A stretch of DNA of 64,000 nt from Mytilus trossulus (GCF_036588685.1 NC_086386.1:7348117-7412116), one strand, 5' to 3'. Shown: positions 10,775 to 21,721, counted from the stretch's first letter. Numbers and translations are program-made. The notes: generated by a model not told the origin, from the sequence alone.

Positions 10775-12425
10775 ATGTCACCATCTTACGGTGTTTATAT
10801 ATCTCAACTTGTACGATTCGCTCGTGTTTGTAACAATGTTTTAGATTTTAACGAGAGAAATTTATGTATTACTGAAAAATTATTACACCAGGGTTTTCGA
10901 TATCACAAACTAGTCAAAACATTTACTAAATTTTATCATCGGTATAAGTAAAGGCAACAGTAGTATACCGCTGTTCAAAACTCATAAATCCATGGACAAA
11001 AACAAAATCGGGGTAACAAACCAAAACCGAGCGAAACACATTAAATATAAGAGGAGAACAACGACACAACACCGAAACGCAACACACACAGAAACAGACC
11101 AATCATCAGACAAAACACCACGAGAATAACAAATGTAACATGAAAACCAAATACATGAATTTGGGATAGACAAGTACCGTGCCACGTCTTATTTCAATAT
11201 CTCAAAAATAAGAGAAAACACAAACGACTCAACGTAAAAATGCAACACAAAGAGAAACGAACAATATTATAACAATGACCATCTTCCTGACTTGGTACAG
11301 GACACTTTTAAAGGGGAATAATAGTGGTGGGTTGAACCTGGTTTTTAAGGCATGCCAAACCTTGCACTTTAATGGCAAAGTTAAATATAACATTGAAATG
11401 ACAACATAATATTACAGGACTACAATACAAATAAATAGGAGAACATATTAGACACAGAAAAACATGATTAATAGATAACAAAAAGCATCAGGTTTAAAAT
11501 TCAATACGCCAAAAAACGCGCCTTGTCCACACAAGACTCAACATCATTCGTAAATATAGCTCAACATGCAGACTTTTTATACGTTCAGGTATTTCACATC
11601 CAATTTTTTTATGGAAATATTCTTTATAAAGCACAAAGGTGTCAGTATTCACCTCATAAACTACCAAAACGTTAAAATAGACTGATTAAGAAGGGATATA
11701 ATTACGATACTGTTGTCAAGTCATTAAAGATTGCATAGTTTGGCATTAATATTGAGTCACTGATAAGGTCTTTGCGTCGGAACTAAAGACATTTATTCTA
11801 AAAACAGTTGTTGGTATGACACGGGTTATGTTCTTCTCATATATGTTATGATGGTATGATACTAAACCCCTAACGGGATGGATTGTGCCTGATGTTCATA
11901 TGATGAAATCATAATCTTTCAATCAGTTTAATTGAAGTCTGGAGCTGGCATGTCAGTTAACTGCTAGTAGTCTGTTGTTATTTATGTATTATTGTCATTT
12001 TGTTTATTTTCTTTGGTTACATCTTCTGACATCAGACTCGGACTTCTCTTGAACTGAATTTTAATGTGCGTATTGTTATGCGTTTATTTTTCTACATTGG
12101 TCAGAGGTATAGGGGGAGGGTTGAGATCTCACAAACATGTTTAACCCCGCCGCATTTTTGCGCCTGTCCCAAGTCAGGAGCCTCTGGCCTTTGTTAGTCT
12201 TGTATTATTTTAATTTTAGTTTCTTGTGTACAATTTGGAAATTAGTATGGCGTTCATTATCACTGAACTAGTATATATTTGTTTAGGGGCCAGCTGAAGG
12301 ACGCCTCCGGGTGCGGTAATTTCTCGCTACATTGAAGACCTGTTTGTGACCTTCTGCTGTTGTTTTTTTATTTGGTCGGGTTGTTGTCTCTTTGACACAT
12401 TCCCCATTACCATTCTCAATTTTAT
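10775..12425 (+). pseudogene. Penelope-like RT fragment, arm B of the inverted duplication (interrupted)
   Basis: From 10775 the plus strand reads MSPSYGVYISQLVRFARVC, then NNVLDFNERNLCITEKLLHQ and LVKTFTKFYHRYK. SP-YGVYISQL-R-AR is the sequence that follows the YIDD box in Penelope-like RTs. The frame stops at an insertion (10953-11540), resumes as IIRKYSSTCRLFIRSGISHP, and then decays. The 3' region mirrors arm A to about 12425. Only the RT C-terminal part is present. The GIY-YIG nuclease is not recognisable. Confidence 0.65.
10953..11540. mobile_element. Repeat inserted into arm B
   Basis: Comparison with arm A, where CATCGGTATAAGGACATCAT is continuous, shows an extra block of about 590 bp here. 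It starts AAAGGCAACAGTAGTATACC and ends with a hammerhead-like half motif (about 11505-11540: AATACGCC, GCGCC, TGTCCACACAAGACTCA). It has no coding capacity. The minus-strand frame inside it is not a gene. Confidence 0.6.
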
Positions 12426-12439
12426 ATTAATGACAATTT

Positions 12440-12490
12440 ATGTCAGCACAAGAAGTGCTGACTACTGGGCTGGTGATACCCTCGGGAAAT
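12440..12490 (-). repeat. Retrozyme relic: conserved hairpin block
   Basis: The minus strand carries GAGGGTATCACCAGCCCAGT followed by a perfect 8-bp hairpin GTCAGCAC / GTGCTGAC (12442-12449 with 12455-12462). This block is shared with the tandem retrozymes at 47.5-48.0 kb and 56.5 kb. No ribozyme remains next to it. Confidence 0.65.
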
Positions 12491-12769
12491 GAATCCCCAC
12501 AGAGTGTGTCAAAGTAAAAATAGGAAATATTATAATGGAGATCAGAGTGAACTCCTCAAAATCGAAATTGTATGCAGAACTAGGATAGAAACCATTATAT
12601 ATGCTGTGGATTGGGAATTGTGGTTTTTCTTTTGGTTTTTTATCCTGTTTTGTGTCATGGCTTGGAAGCTTACATTCGACTTATGATGTTGAATGAAATA
12701 TGGTTTCTTTTTTAACTGTTCGAAATAGGCGTTTGGAAAACATAGATTGATACTTTAGAATGAAATAAT

Positions 12770-12930
12770 AAAAAGGCATCACCTTAGCCGTATTTGGCTC
12801 ATTTTTTTGGAATTTTGGATCCTCAATGCTCTTCAACTTTTACTTGTTTGGTTTTATAAATATTTTGATATGAGCGTCACTGATGAGTCTTATGTAGACG
12901 AAACGCGCGTCTGCAGTACTAAAATTTATA
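12770..12930 (+). mobile_element. Retrozyme fragment with hammerhead ribozyme
   Basis: Plus-strand sequence with CCGTATTTGGCTC, TTTTGGATCCTCAATGCTCT, TCAACTTTTACTTGTTTGGT and the ribozyme at 12874-12917. These blocks are the reverse complement of those at 56,340-56,390, 56,690-56,750 and 58,800-58,860. The copy is truncated on both sides. The frame at 12807-12989 running through it is a shadow. Confidence 0.7.
12874..12917 (+). ncRNA. Hammerhead ribozyme, core intact, stem I weakened
   Basis: Order: stem I 5' GCGTCA, core CTGATGA, stem II GTCT-TATGT-AGAC, GAAA, stem III ACG-CG-CGT, cleavage triplet GTC. The core and stems II and III are consensus. The 3' strand of stem I is TGCAGT instead of TGGCGT, leaving about two outer pairs lost, so activity is doubtful. 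Confidence 0.75.
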
Positions 12931-13594
12931 GTCCTTGTTCCTTTGACGACGGTCACGTATTCAATCATGAGTGGAAAACGTACTTATAACAGTAGACAAC
13001 AAGCATCTTTAAATGATAGTTTCCGGTTGTAAATGTAGTTTCATATGTCAATTCTGTTTATCGAGAAAATTGACCGTGAAAGAATATAAATCGGCTGTCA
13101 AGCTCTGCAAATGGATCGTGATTTAAATCAAATGTGAATTTTACATAAAAATATGTGAAAAGTTGGTGAATTTTCTACACGCGGAACAAATGCGAGAAAA
13201 ATAAAAATATGTGTCAAAAGGATTCATGTTTCTTAACATAACTGTGCAATAAGATAAAGAGAATATGCAGTGCTTTATAAGAAAACACAAAAGGGACGAT
13301 ACATATATATGGGATTCATTTAAACAGGCTTTTTTCCTTTAAGTACATTAATTGTCTCATTTCCATATATCATTATGCATCTGACACTTATTCTTTGGTG
13401 TGACCGATAGAGCAGTAAACTAAAAGTATGCTCTTCCATTGAAACCGTTCATTTGTTCATAAAAACCTTGAAGTTGGTTGATGTTCATCAAACGTCATCG
13501 TTAAAGATCAGGTAACGCCTCATTTTTATCGTGAAAGAAAATGCGTGACCAGACTTATCAATGCAATGGTTAGTTCTTATGTGGAACTGTTACA
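12931..13594. other. No gene or element recognised
   Basis: No exon-like frame or repeat match seen. Confidence 0.45.
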
Positions 13595-13890
13595 CCACTG
13601 TCCCATGTTAGGGGAGGTTTGGGATCCCGCTAAGATGTTTAGCCCGCCACATTCAGTGTGCATGCACCTGTCACAAGTCAGGAGCCTGAAATCTTTTGTA
13701 GATAAGCTAGGCCGTTAGTTTTCTCTTTGAATTGATTTACATGTATTATTTCGCGGTAATTTAGAGCTGATTATACTGTATATATTTGTTCATTGTTGTA
13801 GGCCGTACGGTGACCTATAGCTTCTTATATCTGTGTTATTTTGGTCTCTTGTGGAAAGAGAACTGTCTCATTGGCTTAAGATTATCAATA
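13595..13890 (-). repeat. Mytilus-type interspersed repeat, family A
   Basis: Reverse orientation: CACTGTCCCATGTTAGGGGA, CACCTGTCACAAGTCAGGAG, GGCCGTTAGTTTTCTC, GTAGGCCGTACGGTGACCTA and TTGTGGAAAGAGAACTGTCT. The same blocks in the same order occur at 36585-36975. Confidence 0.75.
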
Positions 13891-16332
13891 TTCAATAAAT
13901 ATAGGTCAAGGTCAGATGAAACATGTCATACAGACCGGCACAAACATCCGTACACCAACTATAGTGGTTATTATGCTATCGATACCTTACAATCTGACAA
14001 ATATAAAAGTTATGTTTCGGAATTCGGAACATAAGATCGAAAGTATATGAATCTTGAACGACAGCCAGACATAGTCTTCTTATTATCCTTCAATATATTA
14101 AATACAGTTGCCCTATTGATTTGAGTATCTGATAAACTGACAAAACTATAAAAACTTTACAAAGACAAATGCACCATGAAAAAGAGGACAACGTCTTATA
14201 TGAAACATGCAAACAGACATGTACACCACAAACCAAATACAGTATCCCTAAGGCATAGAGGTATAAAATAAAGACCCGAGTACATAAAATAAACATTGAC
14301 CAGGGATGCATAATAATGAGGCCAATTTAGTTGAAGCCTTTTTAGTCGAAAATGTACACCTTACATTCATAACTTACATCAAAGTTCCCCTGTAGAAAAA
14401 CGAATCCCTGATACAAAAATAAACCTTGGTCCATGAAATAAGGCACAGTCTAGGTCTGAAAGTTTTAATACTTTGAAATGCTTAATGATGATCTCCGCTT
14501 TATATATATAATGGGCGTAAAAATGAGCAATGAAAACTAGAAGTACAAAATAAAACAATCTTTAATTTGTATAAGAAAATAAAACTTATGAAGGACGGAC
14601 AAATAGACTGATATTGCTGATATTATAGGATTTAACGCCCTTTTAAAGGAATTCATTGGTGTATAAACTCGAACGATTCACTCACAAACAAATTAGGACT
14701 TTTATGATATGTTTGTCAGTGACTTGGTCCAATTAATTCCTTTAAAAAGGCGTTTAATCCGTATAGTTCTTTGAAATTTTAGAAGAAAGAGAATGATTTT
14801 TCCACAATCGTGTAACTTACCTCTGTCACACGAATATTCTATAATTATGTCATTGAATAGCCCTAGCGCATGAACATATGTGTTGGTTTTCGAAAAAAAT
14901 ATGTACTCGTGTATTCAATGAAATTTATTCTGTGATAAAAAACAAACTGCAAAAACTCCTTGTACCTTTGATAATTATTTGTGAATATTGTTTTATTTAA
15001 CGATTAACATACAGTGAAAATTTATTTCTTTTTAACATCGGTGTTTTAATCGCCTCCATCTTGTTTCCATTTGTTACGAAAAAAGTTCAGGCAACGTCGT
15101 CTATCGAAAAATAAACAACGTTAACACCTACCAGAGGTAAACTCGACCAATCATATCAACGTATTCCCTAATATGCTAATCACATAAGAACTATTATAAG
15201 ATAATTAGATAATAAGACATAATGGCATTTTACGAATATAGCCCTATTCTTCAACAAAAGAGACCTGTGTTAGTCATGCAAATCTATTTTAGCCTATACT
15301 AATAAAAAATATAAATTTTCATATAATTGAAGAATAATTTGAACGTCTTCGAGGCATCAGATCTTTCACGACCCTTTTTATGATCTTCAAATAGCGGTAC
15401 ATGACCGTTCGCGATCCAAATATGTTTTTCTTGTGACGATTTCTTTACTTCCGAGTTTGTGATTATGATAACACAAAAAAACTTTCAGAACCATTTGATT
15501 CATTTAAATGAAATTACCTTTTTGGGAAAAAATTGTTCATTCGTTTGAATTATAAAAAAACATGTGATGATTCCATCAACTTATGATGCATTTTGTGTCA
15601 TTGTTAATCAAACTAAACTTTGTTTTACTACCGTAACGGTAGTTTTTCTCTCGTTTTCATATTCAGTAGAAATATTGTAACCATAATTTTAAAGTGAGTT
15701 ATGTTTATTTTTTTAAGACTCGATAATCTACAAATATTATATAAATATTAAACGTTTCAAAATATAATCATTATTTGTTAAGAAGATATTCAATTTTATA
15801 GAAAATATCCGTATAAAACACAATGCTCTTCTCTACAGATGGGATACACACATGTAATTCAATTTCATGAACATAAACAGTGATAAATATGCAAAAATAC
15901 TCATGCGTTGGCTTGCGTATACAGATTCTGTAAATACCTATACAGCATATTATAAGATTGCAATTAGCTGTTTTTAATTTATTAATTTCGTTTAAGTTAA
16001 AGACAGTGGTTTACCAATGTTAAATAATGTAAATCGGTCAGCAAGAAACAAATCAAGAATCGAACAAAAACTAAGGATTTGACATTATGGTGATAAAAAA
16101 TGTTTATGTTGATGCCTTTATGAATCATTCAAAATTATCCATATAACCTTAAATTTTGTTATTTGCGTAGTTTCATGTTTACAAAAGTTGCTATTTTAGA
16201 AAGCAAATGAAAAAAAGGGGAAAATTAACATTTTGAGTTGTCATTTGTATAGACGTACGCGTTATAGTATTTCTTTCCGGTTTATTGTGCTGATAATCTA
16301 GATATTTTTATTTTAATCAATGATCCATCTAT
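13891..16332. other. No gene seen; one small palindromic element
   Basis: No credible exon. Contents noted: the TIR element at 14628-14760 and a 17-nt palindrome ACTACCGTAACGGTAGT at 15627-15643. The frames at 13786-14034 and 14090-14311 lack any domain. Confidence 0.45.
14628..14760. mobile_element. 133-bp palindromic MITE
   Basis: Starts GGATTTAACGCCC and ends GGCGTTTAATCC. The terminal inverted repeats extend about 32 bp (CCTTTTAAAGGAATTCATTGG against CCAATTAATTCCTTTAAAAA) with few mismatches. No coding capacity. Target duplication not clear. Confidence 0.7.
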
Positions 16333-17168
16333 TCATCGAACTAAAGAAACTATGTTTTCATTCAAAAAAGAAATGTTAAGAAAAGAATGCTTTCGCATAG
16401 AAGACATTAAACATTCCGGACTATCCCTTAACGTGACAAGTTTCCCTTGATTGGATTTGTACAGAACAAGACGTTTCAATTTTTGAAGTCCATTTGTTGT
16501 AACAGTGTTATACTGTTTACCATCAGATGGCACATGGTCAATTGATCCATCCTTTAACAACACATACACACTGCCGTCGTTTAGTGTAGTTACACTAATG
16601 GGTGGTGATTCAAATGACATGGTGTGATGGCTGTCATCTGTATAACGGTAATAGTGCAGTTTTGTGTTGTTTTTTAGGTAGTCATCACAGTAGAATATTC
16701 TTTCACCAGTACAATGTAGTTTGTAAGGATCACATTCAGTTTTTATTCTTTGTACCACCTCACCTGTCTGATAATCTACAATATGTACTGTGTAGTCTCC
16801 ACCTACAACTAACTTATTGTTTATAGTTGTAATACCTCTTAACCAACACATTCCAGGTACTAAAATTGACTTGAGTTTGGTTTTATTGTCTATGTCAACG
16901 ATCTCTATACTCTTACTATAATGCATAGTAACAGCAACTGAAACGTTGTTAACTACTGTAATATGACATGGGTTACCATTTATATGTATCCTGTCTTCCT
17001 TTGATCCATCGTCGTTACAAATCTGCAGTGTGCATTGGTAAGGTAAACATATTACCAGTCTCCCATCATTCATCATTACTATATCGGATACATATGCAGA
17101 CAGGCCATTACAAACTACTGATTTAAGGTCGATCTGATAAGGGCGTGTAAAAATAGGCTTCCCTATCC
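16333..17168 (-). CDS. Last exon of the HEPN/propeller gene (beta-propeller)
   Basis: The acceptor TATGTTTTAG|GG (17169-17170) opens the frame 31 codons upstream of the first ATG at 17076, beginning IGKPIFTRPYQIDLK. The frame closes with TGA at 16333-16335. About six beta-strand-rich repeats are visible, as in propeller tails of bivalve TRIM-like proteins. Taking ATG 17076 as the start, as an ORF scan does, would cut off the first propeller strand. Confidence 0.75.
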
Positions 17169-20100
17169 CTAAAACATATAATGACTTGTTTTAACGTTTT
17201 TATTTTATATATTAAAATGTATAATTATCGTCCATTGAACGTACGTGGTATACCGTATAGCGGGTTATTTTCGCGGGTGTAAAATTTCGCGATTTTCATT
17301 GAACAAGGTGTACGAAATATTTTGGCGGTTATTATTTTGGCGGATTAAATTTTTTTATTAATACCTTTGTATGTACACTTTTAATTTGGCGGAATTAATT
17401 TTGGCGATTAAGTTCTGTCCGCGAAAATAAGCGAAAATTTGCACCCCGCGAAAATAACCCGCTATACGGTATTTTATGGTAAACATATATAATAGTTATC
17501 AAAGGTTCCAGGCTTATAATCTAATACGCCAGACGCGGGTTTCGTCTACATAAGACTTATCAGTGTCGCTCAGATCAAAATAGTTAGAAAGACCGTAAAT
17601 TTGAGGTACGTACCTTGATCACCAATCTTTTCGCCACATTGTTTGCATGTTTGAGTCTGCATACATTCCTGTAAGAAAGTAGAAAATGTAGAAATAACAG
17701 ATTTCATTGCGCTTCAGAACCACAAGGGCTGTCAGAGGAGTAAAAATATTGCTAAGTCTACCGTACTGAGAAATTCATGCTGACATTAAAAAAAATGGTG
17801 GGCTGAACCTGCTAAACCTCCCACCTTTATGATATTGTTAGATATAATACTAAAATAATAGCATTATATGACATGTCTACAGTACAAATAAATACAAGAA
17901 CATTACGGACAGAGAAATACACAAATAAACATTACAATAGGACATTTCGACATGCTTATTTTTATCAAAGGTACCAATCCAACAATCTAATACACACTAC
18001 GCGTACGTCGTCTACATTAGACCTACCTGCGACGTCAAGATCAACATAGCAAAGAAAGCAAAAAAGCTTTTAAAAAGTACAAAGTTGAAGACCACCGATG
18101 ACCAAAAATCTACTGAGTATCATCATCCAGTTTATAAATTATATCTCCAGAAGCTTTATGATATGAATATGGTTTAATGTTGCGAGGAAACGAAGAAACA
18201 GTATTACATGTTTCACTATTTACTTTAAAAGATTCTTTTATATTCATATTAACCTGAAATTTGAATTTTACATTGCAAAATGGTTTTGTTCAAATATGGA
18301 AATGCTTCTGATTTTAACAGTTTTCTAGCATAAAAATATATATTTAGCCAGATTGGTATCTTTCTTGATGAATATAAGTACAAAACAAGTGACAAATAGC
18401 GGAGATTTTAACTGCATTACTGCTGATTGATATAAGTATGTTATAAAAGAGTAGATACCAATGGAACATACAAACTCATTAGTCGAAAACAAACATACAA
18501 TGAAGTGGCAAAAAATGAAAAATGTCTAAAAGACAAAAAAAAAAGAAAACACAAAGCACGGCATAAAAATCTGAGTCACACCAACCCTACCAAAAACCGG
18601 GGGTGATATCCGGTGTTCAAGAGGAGTAAGCAAATCATGTTTCAAGTATAAATCCATTAGCTGATGTCAGTACAGACCCGGTGATACGTCTAAGAGCAGT
18701 AGTATTTAGGAAATAACTGTATTGTATTATAAGTTCAGGCGGCATCAATTGGTGATTTGATAGTCGTTAATTGAGTTTACTGGTAAGGCGTTATCGGGGT
18801 CAGTAAACGGGTATTTGAGACCATCCAATCACCAATTGATGCCATCATAGCTTTAAATACAATACTGTTTTCTCCATTCTAATAAAACTGTAAAAAAAAA
18901 GTCTGCGCTTGTGCGTACATTTGCATAGCATCAATTGTGAATTGTTGCCATGAAAATTAGTAACGGTACATAGTACCCAATCAAAATGAACGTTGCAATG
19001 GATGTTGCATTTAAATAAACAAAAGGTCCGAGACCACCATTGTCGTACAAATATAGTCCCTAGTGTTGACAGTGGGTTACTTGCCATTAATTTTTATACC
19101 CCTTCCAAATTTATTTCTCCATGTTCAATGCCTCAAATTGCAAGAAGGGGGATGAAATTACACTGTAAAAAAATTTGAGTCCAGAATTTTAAAGGAAAGT
19201 AGTGATTTGGTCCAGCTGAAAAAGGTTGAAAATGAGCACTTCACTGTCAAAAGATTTCAAGACGCCCTAAACATAAAATTGTCCATATTTTGAGTTAGAG
19301 GCGATGAAGTTTTCTATAAATTTGATATAATTTGTCCCAAAAGTAGTACAACACACTGTAAAAGTTTCTTTGAGAAAGCGCAGGTGGGATTTTTTTTATT
19401 TTCATTTATGTTCTAAAAGAAATGCACTACGAATTAATTGTGTTCTCGGACCAAAACATTGATTCTTTTTCACAACTGAACTCAGTGTAAAGGATTTCAA
19501 ATTTGTTAAGTCAATGATAATGGGTTCGCGATTTATATCAGCATTACCACACTGTACATCTATTTCATAGCACGTTATTATGAATGTTGATGTTGAAACC
19601 CTCACGTAGTTTACATGATAACAGTTTTTGGTTATGTTAGTTTAAAAGTAACAACTACATTTTTAATGGCAACTCAATTATATTTGGTTTGTATTATGTA
19701 TTTAACTAATCATTTGAGGCAATGATAAATGTTAGTGAGATTTAAATATGTATGACCTTCATATATAAGTTACCTCTAAATAAGAAGGAAGTTCATCGTT
19801 GAGCATGACCACGGTTTCTAGCATTTCAGTATTTAATTCAATCTTACTTTCAATCTGAAAGTAAATGTTCACGATACAAAATTGTGAATCCTGATACTTC
19901 TCATCAGTGTTGAATTACTTGAATTAGTTATGAATCCTGAGTCCACATCTAGCATCAAGTATGATGAGGATAACTATATTGTATCTGAAAAAGCTGTTAT
20001 GCTTTATTTTTCATGTAAATATTTGTCAAAAAAAGAACCTGAGGCTCTTACGAGCTTGTGTCGCTCACCTTGGTATATGTGCATAATTAACAAAGGACAC

Positions 20101-21721
20101 AGATGGATTCGAGACAAAATTGTGTTTTGGTGATGGTGATGTGTTTGAAGATCTAACTTTACTGAACGTTTGATTTGTATTTGGTAGGGTATTGGAATGG
20201 TATTTGAAAACTTGCTGATCAAGTTTTCATTAGGTTTGCATTGCCTGTCTTTTGTCAGATGACGGGACATTTTAAAATGACTGTAGTTCAGAAGTTGCAT
20301 TTTGATGCATAAGTGGCTAAATGATTTGGGGATTTTGATCCAGTTGCCAGATTTTTACTATAAGGCTGCCATCTTGTTCAGTAGTTTGGTACTTACACCA
20401 TATGGATTGATACATTTGAAATACTCCGTTTAGTCTATTTTCAAATGTCTTCAGAACCTATGGAATTTATTGTTGGGTGCATGTTTTTGTTTGAGAATGG
20501 AAATAGGGATGGTGTTAAAGAGACAACAACCCTACCAAAAAGCAGAAAACACAAAAAAGGCAACATATGGGTTTTCAACACAACATATATATGTTCTTTG
20601 CACCTGTCCTAAGTCAGAAATCTGTTAAGTGGTGGTCGTCTGTTTATGTGGTTCATTAGTGTTTTTCGTTTTTTGTTTTTATATAGATTAGACCGTTGGT
20701 TTTTACATTTGAATAGTTTTACACTGGTATTTTTTGGCACTTTATAGCTTGCTGTTCGGTGGGAGCCAAAGTTCCGTGTTGGAGGCCGTTCCTTGACCTA
20801 TAATGGTTTACTTTAATAAATAGTTACTCGGATTGAGAGTTGTCGCATTGCACTTATACCAAATCTTCCTATATCTATTCTGAGATTAAATTAATCCTTC
20901 CATCAGCAGCTTATTCCCAATATTTAGAAAAAAATCATGCAGATAAATCATACAATAATCACAAACATACAAGAGAAATGCATATGACTTGTGGTCGGGT
21001 AATAATAGATTAAGGGATCAAACCTCAGTCCCAGTTTACGTACTTATGTTAAATACCTACTATATTGGTGTTTAAAACTGACAATACTTACCCTTTTCAA
21101 CATGTCATGGTTATCTAAAAGGTATGTAACATATTTGTTACACAGAGCATCATCCAGTGGTCTTTTCTGTATCCTTAGCAGTTCATCTTCTTTAGTCTGG
21201 TCAAGTTGGAGGATATTGGTCTTAAGCTCATCCATCAATGGGCCATACTCATCCTTGGTTATACCACATGTTGTGTTATGACTCAGATAGTCATTTTTAT
21301 TCCTTAGGAGGATATTAACTGCATCTTGCTCCAGTTTTCCCAAGTTGCAGCAGTTTAACAGAATAAGTCCACACAAACTCACATCAAGATGCTTTACTTT
21401 TACAGACTTGGCTGTGTACTTACAAAAACAGTTGTGTATACCAGGTCCTAGATTTTCAGCATACAGTTTTTTCCATTGGTGATGACTTAGAGGTAGACAT
21501 CTATGGTTGGTGCAGTCAACACTATCTGTACAACACTGTGTATGTCTGTGGCGTAGGTGAAATAAAATATGGATCACGGCCTTATCATCAAGGAAATCCT
21601 TTAGACATCCACAGTTGAGGCATTTAAAGTTTTCTTCTAACTTGTGTTGAAACAATGGAGTAACAACCTCTAAGTAGACAGATCCAACAACAAAGTATCT
21701 TCTTTTGTCTTCTTTATCCAT
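16333..21721 (-). CDS. HEPN-like / NHL-TRIM-type beta-propeller protein (4-5 coding exons)
   Basis: Joining 21721-21092, 19854-19774, 17668-17614 and 17168-16333 gives one open frame of 533 codons with every splice phase matching (0, 0, 1) and GT/AG borders throughout. Residues 1-210 form a Cys/His-rich helical domain (CLNCGC, HLRHRHTQCC, the LLNCC segment) ending in a HEPN-like R140...H148 stretch (LLRNKNDYLSHNTTCG). They resemble the DZIP3-type HEPN domains expanded in bivalves. Residues 211-256 are a short helical linker with a CKQCG motif. Residues 256-533 read as beta-propeller strands of the NHL/TRIM-tail kind (LVICLPY, VAVTMHY, LVVGGDYTVHIVD, GSVYVLLKDGSIDHV). The start is chosen because a splice acceptor (TTTATAG) lies two bases before the ATG, implying an upstream 5'UTR exon. 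Function is not shown. By family analogy it may be a nucleic-acid-sensing or immune-type factor. RING, B-box and transmembrane segments are absent. Confidence 0.7.
17250..17472. mobile_element. 223-bp MITE in the last intron of the HEPN/propeller gene
   Basis: Ends ATACCGTATAGCGGGTTATT and AATAACCCGCTATACGGTAT are near-perfect inverted repeats extending about 38 bp, through TTCGCGGGTGTAAA and its mirror TTTGCACCCCGCGAA. The interior holds repeats of TTTTGGCGG. A TA flank on the left suggests a Tc1/mariner-type element, but the right flank is ambiguous. Confidence 0.75.
17526..17569 (-). repeat. Hammerhead ribozyme relic (core G8 to A) in an intron
   Basis: The minus strand reads GCGACA, CTGATAA, GTCT-TATGT-AGAC, GAAA, ACCCGCGT, C, TGGCGT. 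The architecture is complete, but G8 of the core is A and stem III carries a mismatch. It lies 45 bp beyond the CKQCG exon donor. Confidence 0.7.
17614..17668 (-). CDS. Exon with CKQCG motif of the HEPN/propeller gene
   Basis: 55 bp between acceptor TTCTTACAG and donor CAAG|GTACGT. It reads ECMQTQTCKQCGEKIGDQ plus one base, which joins in phase 1 to the propeller exon (G-IGKPIF). Cysteines at C2, C8 and C11 of the exon resemble half of a zinc knuckle. Confidence 0.65.
17990..18037 (-). repeat. Strongly degraded hammerhead/retrozyme relic
   Basis: Recognisable only by its flanks (TTATCAAAGGTACCA before, AAGTACAAAGTTGAAGA after) and by GTCTACATTAGAC in the stem II position. Confidence 0.45.
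18224..18253 (-). CDS. Optional 30-bp mini-exon (or alternative last exon) of the same gene
   Basis: After the acceptor AAATTTCAG the frame reads VNMNIKESFK and meets a GTAAAT donor, giving a 30-bp phase-0 exon that could be included or skipped without changing the frame. If the donor is not used, the same frame runs 48 codons to a TAG at 18110 (ends KLDDDTQ), which would make a short isoform without the propeller. Either reading is speculative without transcripts. Confidence 0.35.
18711..18875. repeat. Fold-back repeat in an intron of the HEPN/propeller gene
   Basis: Arms 18711-18765 and 18819-18875 are inverted copies (inner part GGCATCAATTGGTGATT against AATCACCAATTGATGCC). The loop contains a second small inverted pair (AGTTTACTGG, CAGTAAAC). 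No ORF. Confidence 0.65.
18876..19773. other. Intron sequence, no exon supported
   Basis: The minus-strand frame at 19402-19605 (67 codons) is open but lacks a usable acceptor. Its sequence looks like a repeat. Nothing else is recognised. Confidence 0.4.
19774..19854 (-). CDS. Exon 2 of the HEPN/propeller gene
   Basis: 81 bp, 27 codons (IESKIELNTEML...ELPSYLE), acceptor TTACTTTCAG and donor GAG|GTAACT, phase 0 on both sides. It encodes an amphipathic helical linker. It is too short for an ORF scan but fits exactly between exon 1 and the CKQCG exon. Confidence 0.65.
20485..20880 (-). repeat. Mytilus-type interspersed repeat, family A, in intron 1
   Basis: Reverse-orientation blocks TGCACCTGTCCTAAGTCAGA, TAGACCGTTGGTTTTTACAT, GGCCGTTCCTTGACCTATAA and ATAGTTACTCGGATTGAGAG, ending ACCAAATCTTCCTATATCTA. 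Confidence 0.7.
21092..21721 (-). CDS. Exon 1 of the HEPN/propeller gene (HEPN-like domain)
   Basis: 630 bp, 210 codons, phase 0 end at ...DNHDMLKR followed by the donor GTAAGT (21091-21086). The open frame continues past the donor to 21044, which is intronic read-through. Three Cys/His clusters suggest metal binding or a disulfide-poor zinc module: C34, C37 and C39; H51, H55, H58, H60, C63 and C64; C70, H73 and C75. The R-N-x-N-x3-S-H stretch (140-148) is the best candidate for the HEPN catalytic motif, though its R-to-H spacing is wider than the classical Rx4-6H. Confidence 0.7.

Noticed and set aside
9045-12425. Large inverted repeat as the TIRs of one giant DNA transposon
   Set aside because: The arms encode the same RT fragment and decay outward. 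They are two retroelement copies, not transposon termini.
12807-12989. Plus-strand frame of 60 codons, and its twin on the minus strand at 58726-58947
   Set aside because: Both are translations of the hammerhead retrozyme (shared peptide DMSVTDESYVDETRV), not protein genes.
19402-19605. Minus-strand open frame of 67 codons inside the HEPN/propeller gene
   Set aside because: No usable splice acceptor precedes it, it is not in phase with the neighbouring exons, and the sequence looks like part of an interspersed repeat.
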